In this document: piece by piece, positions 57,199 to 64,000 of the stretch | Position numbering within the stretch: the first letter of the stretch is position 1 | How the letters are laid out: each line of letters starts with the position of its first letter | Source: Sporolactobacillus nakayamae | GTDB lineage: Bacteria > Bacillota > Bacilli > Bacillales > Sporolactobacillaceae | Length of the DNA: 64,000 nucleotides | NCBI RefSeq assembly: GCF_900113325.1 | Contig: NZ_FOOY01000007.1 | Span: 111,834-175,833 of the forward strand | Direction: 5' to 3' | Made by a program: the position numbers and the translations under genes | The notes under the pieces: generated by a model | The model's database searches: none | The model's input: only the letters and a program-made list of their open reading frames with translations | What the model was told of the DNA's origin: nothing

Positions 57199-59115
57199 GA
57201 GCGACCGAGCAAGGTCGTGCCTTATAGCGGGTGGGAATCCCGTCGGAAAAGAATTAGCCACTCATCCGTAGCGAGTCTTGGAGAACTAAGGGTAACGTTA
57301 GTTTTTAAGCGTAGACAGCGAGCCAGTGGGCCGTAAGCCATGTGGTTGAAGGGATTGAGCCTCGAAAACTTATGAAAATGGGAACGCCGATGGCGTTATA
57401 CTTCCAGAAGGCAACACCCCAATTATCGATAGGGCAAGAGGATTGGGGGCTCCCCGAGGTCTGAGACCATGGCACGCTGAGCATTGATAAGGGACGGCAA
57501 CTCGGGAGATCCCAGCGGATCTTTCGAACGAAAGTATAGCGAACCAAGCAATCAAATGTGAGGACGCTAAATGTCTACTGGGAAGTCGGAGGAAACACAT
57601 AGTACTCATGACGCTGGGTAATGCCAGTCGAGGAAAGGTGTTTCTCTTGTTCATGAATCTTATCCGGGACACATCGGCACACACGGAGGTGCAGTAAAGA
57701 TGAACACAAAACTGGTAAGAATAGCAGAATTAGCGAAGGAAAACCCGAAGATGAAGTTCACGTCACTGGCGCATTTACTGAGTGAAGAGAAACTGAAGAT
57801 CTGTCACCGAGAGTTGCTGGGAAATAAGGCAACGGGTGTCGATCGGATAACCAAAGCGATGTATCAAGAACACCTAAATGAACATCTCGCTGGTTTGGTT
57901 AAGCGACTAAAGCAGAAAAGTTATCGGCCGCTCCCCGTTCGTCGAACCTACATTGACAAACCGGGAACAAAGAAGAAGAGAGCACTTGGTATTCCCCGCC
58001 TATGAAGATAGAATCATACAACGAGGGCTTGCGAAAATCCTCAATGCCATCTATGAACAGGATTTTCTTGACTGCTCCTTTGGCTTTCGCCCAAATAGAA
58101 GTTGTCATGATGCGCTTAAAGTGCTCAATGTCTACATCGAAAAACGGTATACGAACTACATCGTTGATGTAGACATCAAAGGTTTCTTCGATCATGTGGA
58201 TCACCAATGGATGATGCGTTTCTTAAATCATCGCATTAATGATCCAAGTCTACTCAGACTCATCGCGCGTTTCCTGAAGGCTGGATACATGGAGAAGGGG
58301 ACGTGGTACGCAAGCGAAAAAGGGACGCCGCAAGGCGGCCTGATCTCGCCGATCCTGGCCAACATCTATCTTCACTATGTATTGATCTATGGTTTATGAA
58401 AGTGGTGAAGAAGCAGTGTCAGGGACAGGCCTACTTGGTGCGCTATGCTGATGACTTTGTGTGTTGCTTTCAGTATAAACAGGAAGCGGAGCGATTCTAT
58501 CGCGAACTCAAGCAGCGAATTGGTCAGTTCAATTGGACACTAGCAGAGGAAAAAGCGAGGATTATTCCTTTTGGACGTTTTGCTTGGGAAAATGCCAGAC
58601 AAAATGAAAACAGGAAGTCAAAGACCTTTGACTTCCTGGGGTTCACCCACTACTGTGGGCGGAGTAAAAGTGAACACTTTCGAGTTAAGCGGAAAAGTAG
58701 TCGAAAGAAAGTATGCGCCAAACTCAAAGCCCACGCGCAGTGGCTAAAAGCTCACCGAACAAAAGAGATGGACTTCATCATGGACCGGATTAAGCGCTCC
58801 CTGATCGGTTACTACAACTATTATTGTGTCACGGACAATCTGCCGACTGTGAATGCTTTTCGATTGCAGGTGATGCGGTTGCTTTACAAATGGCTAAACA
58901 GAAGGAGCCAGAAACGTTCCTTCACATGGGAGAGGTTCAATCTTCTGGTCCAACGCTATACGGTGCCGCGACCGCGAGTTAAGGTGAACATCTATGATCT
59001 TCGAACAGATTTGAGTTATATTTTGTGAATCATGAACAAGAAGAGCCGTGTGCGTAAATAGCGCACGCACGGTTCTGTGAGGGGGCAGATGATGTGAATC
59101 ACTGCCCTACTCGAC
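57199..59115 (+). mobile_element. Group II intron
   Basis: The 5' end near GAGCGACCGAGCAAGGTCG is followed by typical domain I strings (GCGGGTGGGAATCCCGTCGG, GGAGAACTAAGGGTAACG). The maturase frame lies in domain IV (57700-59028). Domain V is at 59043-59075 (GAGCCGTGTGCG/CGCACGCACGGTTC) with domain VI and the 3' end at CCCTAC near 59110. A complete ribozyme appears present, but its protein is frameshifted. Confidence 0.85.
57700..59028 (+). pseudogene. ltrA: Group II intron reverse transcriptase/maturase, two frameshifts
   Basis: Three frames together give one RT/maturase. Frame 1 ends KKRALGIPRL; removing one C from CCCC (57994-57997) restores GIPAYEDRIIQ. Frame 2 ends HYVLIYGL; adding one G at 58384 restores HYVLDLWFMKVV. 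The RT active site LVRYADDFVCCF and the maturase X domain (SLIGYYNYYCVTDNLP) are intact in frame 3. The two shifts cancel overall. Either the gene is dead or these are base-call errors at short homopolymers. Confidence 0.85.
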
Positions 59116-59342
59116 AAATAAACAAGTGAAAACCCACTAATCATGTTATTGTCATAGTCAATTGATATAATGAAACAAATTTAGTGATAAATAATTATTC
59201 TAGCAACGAGAATCTCTGTATATCTGTATAAGGAAAAGATATAATTCCATATTGGATCTAGGTCAATATTTGGGGCTAGCTCCCAGTCTTTGTACCCATT
59301 GTAACAACCACCTAGAACAAAATTTCATCTTTAAGCTTTAAG
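59116..59342. other. AT-rich region after the intron
   Basis: Just past the intron a short frame (TNKQVKTH-stop) could be the last codons of the interrupted pseudogene. Otherwise no gene, terminator or promoter is seen. Confidence 0.4.
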
Positions 59343-59386
59343 CAAAAACAAAAACTGATCCCCAAATTGAATCAGTTTTTGTTTTT
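59343..59386 (-). terminator. Terminator overlapping the end of the holin-like gene
   Basis: AAAAACAAAAACTGAT and its complement form a 16-bp stem with a 12-nt loop; the minus-strand 3' arm is T-rich. The gene's stop lies within the stem. Confidence 0.75.
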
Positions 59387-59608
59387 AACAGGTATTTTGG
59401 ATACATCAAAAAGCCCACTTGCTGCAAGCCCGATAGCAATTCCATTGAATATATGTTCCTGAATGGTTCCTGCAGTAAATGTGAACCCTGCTGCAAGGCC
59501 AATCGCCAACGAAATTGCAGGCATGATTTTGGATGGTACATATTGCTTCATCACCTGGCCTAAACCAGTGACAAGCGCCACGATAACAACGAGTTGAAAC
59601 ATATTCAT
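59372..59608 (-). CDS. Phage-type holin-like small membrane protein
   Basis: 78 residues with two or three hydrophobic segments (FQLVVIVALVTGLGQVM, IMPAISLAIGLAAGFTFTAG, GIAIGLAASGLFDV) and a charged tail ending KIPVKNKN. Size and layout fit small phage holins. It follows the UviB/BhlA-like gene by 14 nt on the same strand. ATG with GGGAGG close upstream. No other phage structural gene is nearby. Confidence 0.65.
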   Translation of the reverse strand: MNMFQLVVIVALVTGLGQVMKQYVPSKIMPAISLAIGLAAGFTFTAGTIQEHIFNGIAIGLAASGLFDVSKIPVKNKN

Positions 59609-59622
59609 TCCCTCCCCAAAAA

Positions 59623-59949
59623 TTATTTGAGCTCTGTTCTGTTGACCTTACGTTCAAGATCAATACGAATTTCTTGAACATCGGCGGCCATTATTTCATA
59701 CTGAGTTGCAAGTCGTTCAAATTGTTCCGCCATATTATTGATAAAGTCAGTTAGCTTAGCTTCTCGCTCAATACCTTCTTTGCGAAGCACACTGGCTTCG
59801 GCACGAAGATTATCTTCACGTGTGGCAGAAATAGTTTGTTGTCTTCGTCCTTCACGTAAGGTGTAAAAATATAGAGTAATGTATAAAATGGCCCACAATC
59901 CTTGCTTGGTTGCCTCCGCAATTAAAATATCTGTCAATGATTCGATCAC
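59623..59949 (-). CDS. UviB/BhlA-like holin-family protein
   Basis: 108 residues. One membrane segment near the N-terminus (QGLWAILYITLYFYTL), then EGRRQQ and a long coiled coil with repeated Glu/Arg (EDNLRAEASVLRKEGIEREAKL...QEIRIDLERK). That order is typical of BhlA/UviB bacteriocin-holin proteins, though this one is longer. An AAAAGGAGTG site precedes the start. Forms an operon with the holin-like gene at 59372. Confidence 0.7.
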   Translation of the reverse strand: MIESLTDILIAEATKQGLWAILYITLYFYTLREGRRQQTISATREDNLRAEASVLRKEGIEREAKLTDFINNMAEQFERLATQYEIMAADVQEIRIDLERKVNRTELK

Positions 59950-60215
59950 TCCTTTTTTGGAAACTATCGAGATTCATTTATCATCCTAAGAATAAATGAC
60001 AAATGATCATAAGATAGTGATTAAATTAAGATAGCTTGTGCAATAAAGTGTCTCTGCTTTTTAGTAAAAGTGACACCTAGATTTTTTGGGGGTTACAAGG
60101 CAGCCGTTAAAGTCCCAATATTCATTATGAGTATCATGTTTACAAGTTTACTTTTTAACAAGAAAGGTATAATGTAGTGATATAAATGAGCATTATTGAG
60201 ACAGGAGAGATATAT

Positions 60216-60404
60216 GTGGCTAAAAGACCTTTTGCAATACGAGTAGATCAAGTAAATGTGGACCGGTTCCGAGCTTTGTCAACGATTAAACGAATGGATG
60301 GTGCAGAACTATTTTCAGATCTTTTAACTAGAGCAGAGAAAGAGATGAGTTCAGAAGAACTAAAAGTGTACAAAAATTTATTAGAATTATGGCGCAAGAA
60401 TTAA
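60216..60404 (+). CDS. Small ribbon-helix-helix-like protein
   Basis: 62 residues from a GTG at 60216 with AGGAG 8 nt upstream. A short strand (RPFAIRVDQVNVDRF) then two helices (RALSTIKRMDGAELFSDLLTRAEKEM and SEELKVYKNLLELWRK) fit a CopG/Arc-type DNA-binding fold. Probably a local regulator of the holin or sigma genes; the assignment rests on pattern only. Confidence 0.5.
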   Translation: MAKRPFAIRVDQVNVDRFRALSTIKRMDGAELFSDLLTRAEKEMSSEELKVYKNLLELWRKN

Positions 60405-60748
60405 ACTGATCATGCTGAGATAATTCATTAAATCATGAGCTTTATTCACCATAATTCAGATTTGCAATAATAGGTGGATGCTGAACGAATATCGTCATTT
60501 GGCATGGTCATTCAGCTTATACATATTATTTATGGTGTAATATACTGTTATAAAGTTAACTAATATTTAATAATTAACCTGTTTTGAGTGAGCGCATCTT
60601 TTCTGTTTGTGTGCTTATTATTATATAAATGATGTTAACTAATATTTTAATATACATGTTTACTTGTGTCACAAAAAATGTGAATGAGTCAACACAACAA
60701 GATGGAACCGATAAATCGGAATTTCATACTTGGGGAGTTGAGTCACTG
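60405..60748. other. Upstream region of the sigma-like gene
   Basis: AT-rich, with an open frame from 60629 that runs into the sigma-like gene but has no ribosome site. No clear sigma-A promoter is seen; the sigma gene may be driven by an unusual promoter. Confidence 0.4.
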
Positions 60749-61432
60749 ATGAGAACATCAAATAATAAATTGTGGTTAACTGTCGATACCTTGGTAGATC
60801 AGTACGCCGAAGCGAGCGATAAAGAAATAAAGGAACGGTTGTTTGAGAAAATATTCATTTTATTAAAAAAGTATATTGGAACCTGTGCAGGAAATGCTGT
60901 TCGCAGAGCAAGTCAATTCCGCCTTTCAATTCCAAAAGAAGATTTTATTTCAGCATTTAATTTGTCCTTGTGGGAAACCGTTAAATCATTTGATTCACAC
61001 AAAGGCCGAATAAAGTCATTAATTTCTTATCGCTTTCGAATTGCTGAAGCTACGGTCTGGCGTCACTATGAAACACGAGATGTAAATGAAAAGGATGGTC
61101 GATCATATGCTAAGGCACGCTGGGATTCCCTTGATAAAAGTATTAATGACGCTAATGGCGATTCGTCAGCAAGTTTGATCGATTTCATCATAACAGATCA
61201 TCCGAGTACAGAGGAAACCTATCTAGCAGATCATGAACTAACTGAGCTGCTTCAATTGTTTGCTGCAAAGAATGCTCGCTATGCGAAAATCATTAACTCA
61301 CTTAGCCAAGGGTATGAAGGAAGTGATCTGGCACAAGTGACACATGAGGGGAGCAACTATGATCCCAAGGTTCGTAAACTTGTCCAAAGAGCAGAGGATT
61401 CCTTTGGCAAATTCAGATCAAACATTGGTTAA
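60749..61432 (+). CDS. Sigma-70-like factor, possibly of the phage/UviA type
   Basis: 227 residues from the ATG at 60749 (GGGGAG 11 nt upstream). The stretch EDFISAFNLSLWETVKSFDSHKGRIKSLISYRFRIAEATVWRHY has the region-2 pattern of sigma factors. The C-terminal third (LLQLFAAKNARYAKIINSLSQGYEGSDLAQV) could be a diverged region 4. In Clostridium perfringens a UviA sigma factor controls bacteriocin genes that include UviB; a similar pairing here is inference. The amidase gene starts 31 nt after its stop. Confidence 0.6.
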   Translation: MRTSNNKLWLTVDTLVDQYAEASDKEIKERLFEKIFILLKKYIGTCAGNAVRRASQFRLSIPKEDFISAFNLSLWETVKSFDSHKGRIKSLISYRFRIAEATVWRHYETRDVNEKDGRSYAKARWDSLDKSINDANGDSSASLIDFIITDHPSTEETYLADHELTELLQLFAAKNARYAKIINSLSQGYEGSDLAQVTHEGSNYDPKVRKLVQRAEDSFGKFRSNIG

Positions 61433-61463
61433 TCAATTTTTTAAAAGTCTGGGGGGTTATGAT

Positions 61464-62153
61464 ATGATCATTCATCTGGATGCAGGTCATGGCGGTAAGG
61501 ATAGTGGAGCTGTCGGGAATGGACTCAAAGAAAAAGATATTACCCTTTCTCTCGCAAAACAAATTCGCAATATCCTTGAAAATGACTATAGTAACATAGT
61601 CGTGAACATGACGAGAACAACGGATACGTTTGTTGCGTTGTCTAAACGTGCGGATCTGGCAAATAAGGAAAATGCTGATTATTTCTTTTCTATTCATGTC
61701 AACGCAGGTGGTGGAATGGGGTACGAGGATTATATTTATGATCAATTATCAATAGGTAGTATTACGGACAACGCTCGTGCAAATCTCCATAATGCAGTTC
61801 TTCCAGTGTTGAAAAAATACAATCTTGTAGATCGAGGTAAAAAGAAAGCGAATTATGCGGTGCTTCGTGAAACAAAGATGCGAGCTGTACTTGCTGAAAC
61901 CTTATTCATTGATACACTGGCTGACGCAAATCATTTAAAGAATCCTACATTTTTGAATGACATTGCTCATGCGTATGCCAAAGGTTTGGCAAGTATTGTT
62001 GGTGCCACAAGAAAAAATGAAACAAGTGAAGAAATAAATAGGACAACAACTTATTCGGTTCAAATTGGTGCATTTAAAGATCGAAAAAACGCAGATTTAC
62101 TAGTGAAGAAGGCGGAGAACGCCGGATTCAAACCGTTCATAAAAATAAATTAA
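61464..62153 (+). CDS. N-acetylmuramoyl-L-alanine amidase with SPOR domain (endolysin-like)
   Basis: 229 residues from ATG at 61464 (GGGGGG 7 nt upstream). The Amidase_3 zinc domain shows HLDAGHGGKDSGAVG, the Glu in LKEKDITLS, the His in DYFFSIHVNAGGG and the catalytic Glu in VLAETLFID. A C-terminal SPOR-like segment (TYSVQIGAFKDRKNADLLVKKAENAGF) would bind denuded glycan; it is only about one repeat long. No signal peptide, so it needs the holins or lysis to reach the wall, as phage endolysins do. Confidence 0.88.
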   Translation: MIIHLDAGHGGKDSGAVGNGLKEKDITLSLAKQIRNILENDYSNIVVNMTRTTDTFVALSKRADLANKENADYFFSIHVNAGGGMGYEDYIYDQLSIGSITDNARANLHNAVLPVLKKYNLVDRGKKKANYAVLRETKMRAVLAETLFIDTLADANHLKNPTFLNDIAHAYAKGLASIVGATRKNETSEEINRTTTYSVQIGAFKDRKNADLLVKKAENAGFKPFIKIN

Positions 62154-62231
62154 ATAGCCAAGAAATCAGTTTCAAGAATCATTCAAAATTGGAATGATTG
62201 CCAAGATAATGAAGATTTGATTACTTATGCG

Positions 62232-62267
62232 AACTCAGCTCATTGCAATTTGAGCTGAGTTTATTTA
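62232..62267 (+). terminator. Rho-independent terminator of the amidase gene
   Basis: AACTCAGCTCA / TGAGCTGAGTT followed by TATTT. Confidence 0.8.
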
Positions 62268-62431
62268 TAATAGAACAAAAAGAGAACAAGCGTTCTCTTT
62301 TAGGGAGCGCTACTAGTAAAAAATTGTTGCAGGATAATGTGCATCTTAACCTTTTTGTTGAAAAACGATACTAAGAGCATTAATGGAAACATTCTAACAA
62401 GAAGGTAAACTTTTTGATCGAAGGTATGCTT

Positions 62432-62581
62432 ATGAATGATGACGAGAAAGTCAACGTAATTTTTGAAACTGAAGAAAACCACGATTATGATCGCGAAACT
62501 GTAGCTCTTGTTTTTTTAGTCAAGGAAAACACTGTCTGTGAAGACAACTATGAATTCATTGATCGTTACTCACAATTATAA
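62432..62581 (+). CDS. Small acidic protein (49 residues), tentative
   Basis: An open frame with an acidic, well-mixed composition (NDDEKVNVIFETEENHDY...CEDNYEFIDRYSQL) and a modest AAGG site 8 nt before the ATG. Homologues not recognised. It may be a decayed or independent small gene. Confidence 0.35.
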   Translation: MNDDEKVNVIFETEENHDYDRETVALVFLVKENTVCEDNYEFIDRYSQL

Positions 62582-62708
62582 AAGAGAGGGTTAGGCATCA
62601 TTTCGATTCTTTTCGGTTTATCCATTTTTTGAACCCTTTGATTATCTGGTGGTTCGTTCAATTCGACGATTACGGTCGCTCCTAAGATTGTCAACGTTTG
62701 ATGGCCAA

Positions 62709-63009
62709 TTATAGAAAGAAGATTTGTTCAACGTTTTTCACCATCCTTGCTGCCAATACGTCAAGTTGCCTCAAAGAGTGTTGATTGACTTGGTACTTTT
62801 CGTAATCTTTTTCAAATACAAACCGAACTGTGCTTTCGTCTGCTGTAAACAGAACCGATGTAATTCGTTCCGTCATTCAACAAGTCATTAAGTTCACTGT
62901 TGTTTTCATCTTCGTTGTAGTGTATAAATTCCACTTTGTCGTATTCAAGTATAGTGGAACGGTCGTTTTTGTAATTATTCGTGGCAGACATATTGCAAAA
63001 TGAAAACAC
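62709..63009 (-). pseudogene. Two overlapping small frames, possibly one frameshifted gene
   Basis: The upstream frame (from 63009, or from the internal ATG at 62991, MSATNNYKNDRSTIL...SELNDLLND) and a second frame starting at 62876 (MTERITSVLFTADESTVRFVF...KNVEQIFFL, stop at 62709) join near LLND. The second has no ribosome site. Together they would make one acidic protein of about 90 residues with one frameshift. No family recognised. Confidence 0.35.
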
Positions 63010-63043
63010 TTCCGATATTGTAAATTAAAAGGGGTGTGGACAG

Positions 63044-63559
63044 ATGAAAATCGTGGTATTTGTGATTTTTGTTATTGTCGCTGGGGGTTTGACATTGTTT
63101 TTTTTCAGCCCATGGGATACAAGTAAGAAACAGGAATATAAAGGTGTCCCAGCTGTGTCTGTACAACCTCAGGAAGTCTATACGGAAAATGGTGATCAAA
63201 TAACAGAAGATGAAGCACTTAGTACGTATAATGAAATGATTAGTAGAGGCGGGAAAGAGGCTGAAGATGCCGAACAAAAGGGCATAGATGGAATTCAAGC
63301 ACCGAATCCGTTCGGGGACGAATTAATCAATCGTGCTCACATAGATGATAAGAAGGCACAGAAATATATTCTTTACATGGCTTCAGATAAGAAGAAAATC
63401 ACAAAACAACGTGTCAGATGGCTGTTATATGCGGTGTCAATGGACAAAATGGGGCTAAAGCATAAAAATGTTTACAATAAAATTCTAAATCGATGGAAAA
63501 ACAATGACTTTTCACAATTTGAATCAGATAAGCAGAAAATCCTCAATTTACAAAAATAA
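63044..63559 (+). CDS. Membrane-anchored NPFGD-motif protein, copy 3
   Basis: 171 residues. One N-terminal membrane segment (IVVFVIFVIVAGGLTLFFF), a linker, then the shared domain: GIDGIQAPNPFGDELINRAHIDD, AQKYILYMASDKKKI, KQRVRWLLYAVSMDKMGLKHKNVYNKILNRWKNNDFSQ. It shares ITEDEAL with copy 1 (MTEDEAN) in the linker as well. AAAGGGGTG before the ATG. A hairpin with T run at 63666 probably ends it. Confidence 0.8.
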   Translation: MKIVVFVIFVIVAGGLTLFFFSPWDTSKKQEYKGVPAVSVQPQEVYTENGDQITEDEALSTYNEMISRGGKEAEDAEQKGIDGIQAPNPFGDELINRAHIDDKKAQKYILYMASDKKKITKQRVRWLLYAVSMDKMGLKHKNVYNKILNRWKNNDFSQFESDKQKILNLQK

Positions 63560-63580
63560 ACCAGTCGACAGAATTAAACT

Positions 63581-63627
63581 GTACCCTATAGAGTAGACAC
63601 TTTGAAAAAGCTTACCCTATAGGGTAC
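63581..63627. repeat. Paired near-identical palindromic boxes
   Basis: GTACCCTATAGAGTA (63581-63595) and TACCCTATAGGGTAC (63613-63627) are near copies of one palindrome, 17 nt apart. They could be an operator pair or a remnant of an insertion-sequence end; the nearby IS256-type gene makes the latter plausible. Confidence 0.5.
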
Positions 63628-63665
63628 TTTTATATAGAATGAGAAAAACGAGATAAGGAGGATTT

Positions 63666-63686
63666 AAAGGATCAAGTCCTTTTTTA
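63666..63686 (+). terminator. Short terminator or IS end hairpin
   Basis: AAAGGA TCAAG TCCTTT followed by TTT; either ends NPFGD copy 3 or marks the IS256 terminus. Confidence 0.45.
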
Positions 63687-63717
63687 TGTGTAAATTCATC
63701 TCAGCTGGAATAGGGCG

Positions 63718-64000
63718 TTAGTTTTGGTAAATAGATGTCACTTTCGATTTTTGATTCTGTTTTTGGAGCTTCTGTGCCTTCCACTCCGCATAATTTGTCA
63801 TGTCCAAATAACGGCGGCCCTCCAGCCATTTTTCATTCATTTCCATGAGGACAGAACCCATGAGGCGGATCACAGACTCCCGGTTGGGGAATATCCGGAT
63901 GACGCGCTCCCTGCGGCGGAATTCCTCATTCAGGCGCTCCATCCCGTTGGTCGTGCGCAGACGGTGCCTGTAGGCTTCAGGAAAGGGAAGCACAGCCGTC
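63718..64000 (-). CDS. IS256-family (mutator-type) transposase, C-terminal part, runs off the window end
   Basis: About 94 codons are open to the window edge. FPEAYRHRLRTTNGMERLNEEFRRRERVIRIFPN and the following MGSVLMEMNEKWLEGRRYLDM are the typical C-terminal end of IS256-type DDE transposases, with the catalytic Glu region (NGMERLNEE). The remaining gene and its outer repeat lie beyond 64000. Confidence 0.9.
   Translation of the reverse strand, partial: TAVLPFPEAYRHRLRTTNGMERLNEEFRRRERVIRIFPNRESVIRLMGSVLMEMNEKWLEGRRYLDMTNYAEWKAQKLQKQNQKSKVTSIYQN

Noticed and set aside
59372..62153. Complete prophage
   Set aside because: No integrase, portal, capsid, tail or terminase genes; only lysis-type and regulatory genes are present.

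Overview
The window reads as a chromosomal segment of a low-to-moderate GC, spore-forming Bacillota (class Bacilli) that makes D-lactate. A dedicated D-lactate dehydrogenase, a type II NADH dehydrogenase, two DUF4183 genes (a family common in endospore formers, one behind a sigma-K-like promoter) and Bacillus-style operons (opuA with a GbsR-type repressor, ycsG-pxpA-ycsI-pxpBC, rlmN, pepT) fit Sporolactobacillus or a close relative. That genus is an inference from gene content, not from a marker gene.

Layout. 1-6.9 kb holds surface-polysaccharide genes (two paralogous family-4 glycosyltransferases, a DUF1796 protein, a UDP-GlcNAc 4,6-dehydratase-like enzyme, an unassigned Rossmann protein) and two DUF4183 genes. 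7.1-8.4 kb is ldhD with its own promoter and a Rex-like box. 8.7-12.5 kb is a divergent GbsR-like regulator and the opuAA-AB-AC glycine betaine transporter. 12.5-13.2 kb is repeat-rich non-coding DNA. 13.2-14.5 kb is a PanE/ApbA-family reductase behind a structured, terminator-bearing leader RNA of a class I do not recognise. 14.6-17.9 kb is the nucleoside operon deoB-pdp-deoC, followed by a tRNA-Glu(CUC)-like gene and a type II NADH dehydrogenase. 19.6-24.6 kb, on the minus strand, carries metY under a SAM-I riboswitch, an aldehyde dehydrogenase, a Gfo/Idh/MocA oxidoreductase and rpiA. 24.8-29.4 kb is the 5-oxoprolinase cluster, followed by pepC. After a second copy of the composite repeat come two tandem, very similar exported SH3-repeat/propeller-like proteins (31.8-36.7 kb), an AI-2E family permease, rlmN and an ECF sigma/anti-sigma pair. 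41.3-45.7 kb, on the minus strand, has a DUF2271-apbE-ferric reductase-like-LysE set and a glycolipid glycosyltransferase. An MFS permease, a small membrane protein and pepT close the ordered part.

From about 49 kb to the end the sequence is accessory in character. It has a TnpB element, a 21-bp tandem repeat, a nucleoside hydrolase, a decayed NUDIX gene, a probably truncated regulator, three paralogous membrane-anchored proteins sharing an NPFGD motif, two unrecognised Tyr/Asp-rich proteins, and a pseudogene interrupted by a group II intron whose maturase is itself frameshifted. It also has a small phage/bacteriocin-like set (two holin-like proteins, a ribbon-helix-helix-like protein, a sigma-70-like factor, an amidase with a SPOR domain) and the end of an IS256-family transposase.

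The parts most likely to hold something undescribed are the leader RNA at 13.25-13.44 kb, the NPFGD protein family with its orphan neighbours at 53-57 and 63 kb, the composite repeat at 12.7 and 31.0 kb, and the sigma/holin/amidase set at 59.3-62.2 kb.
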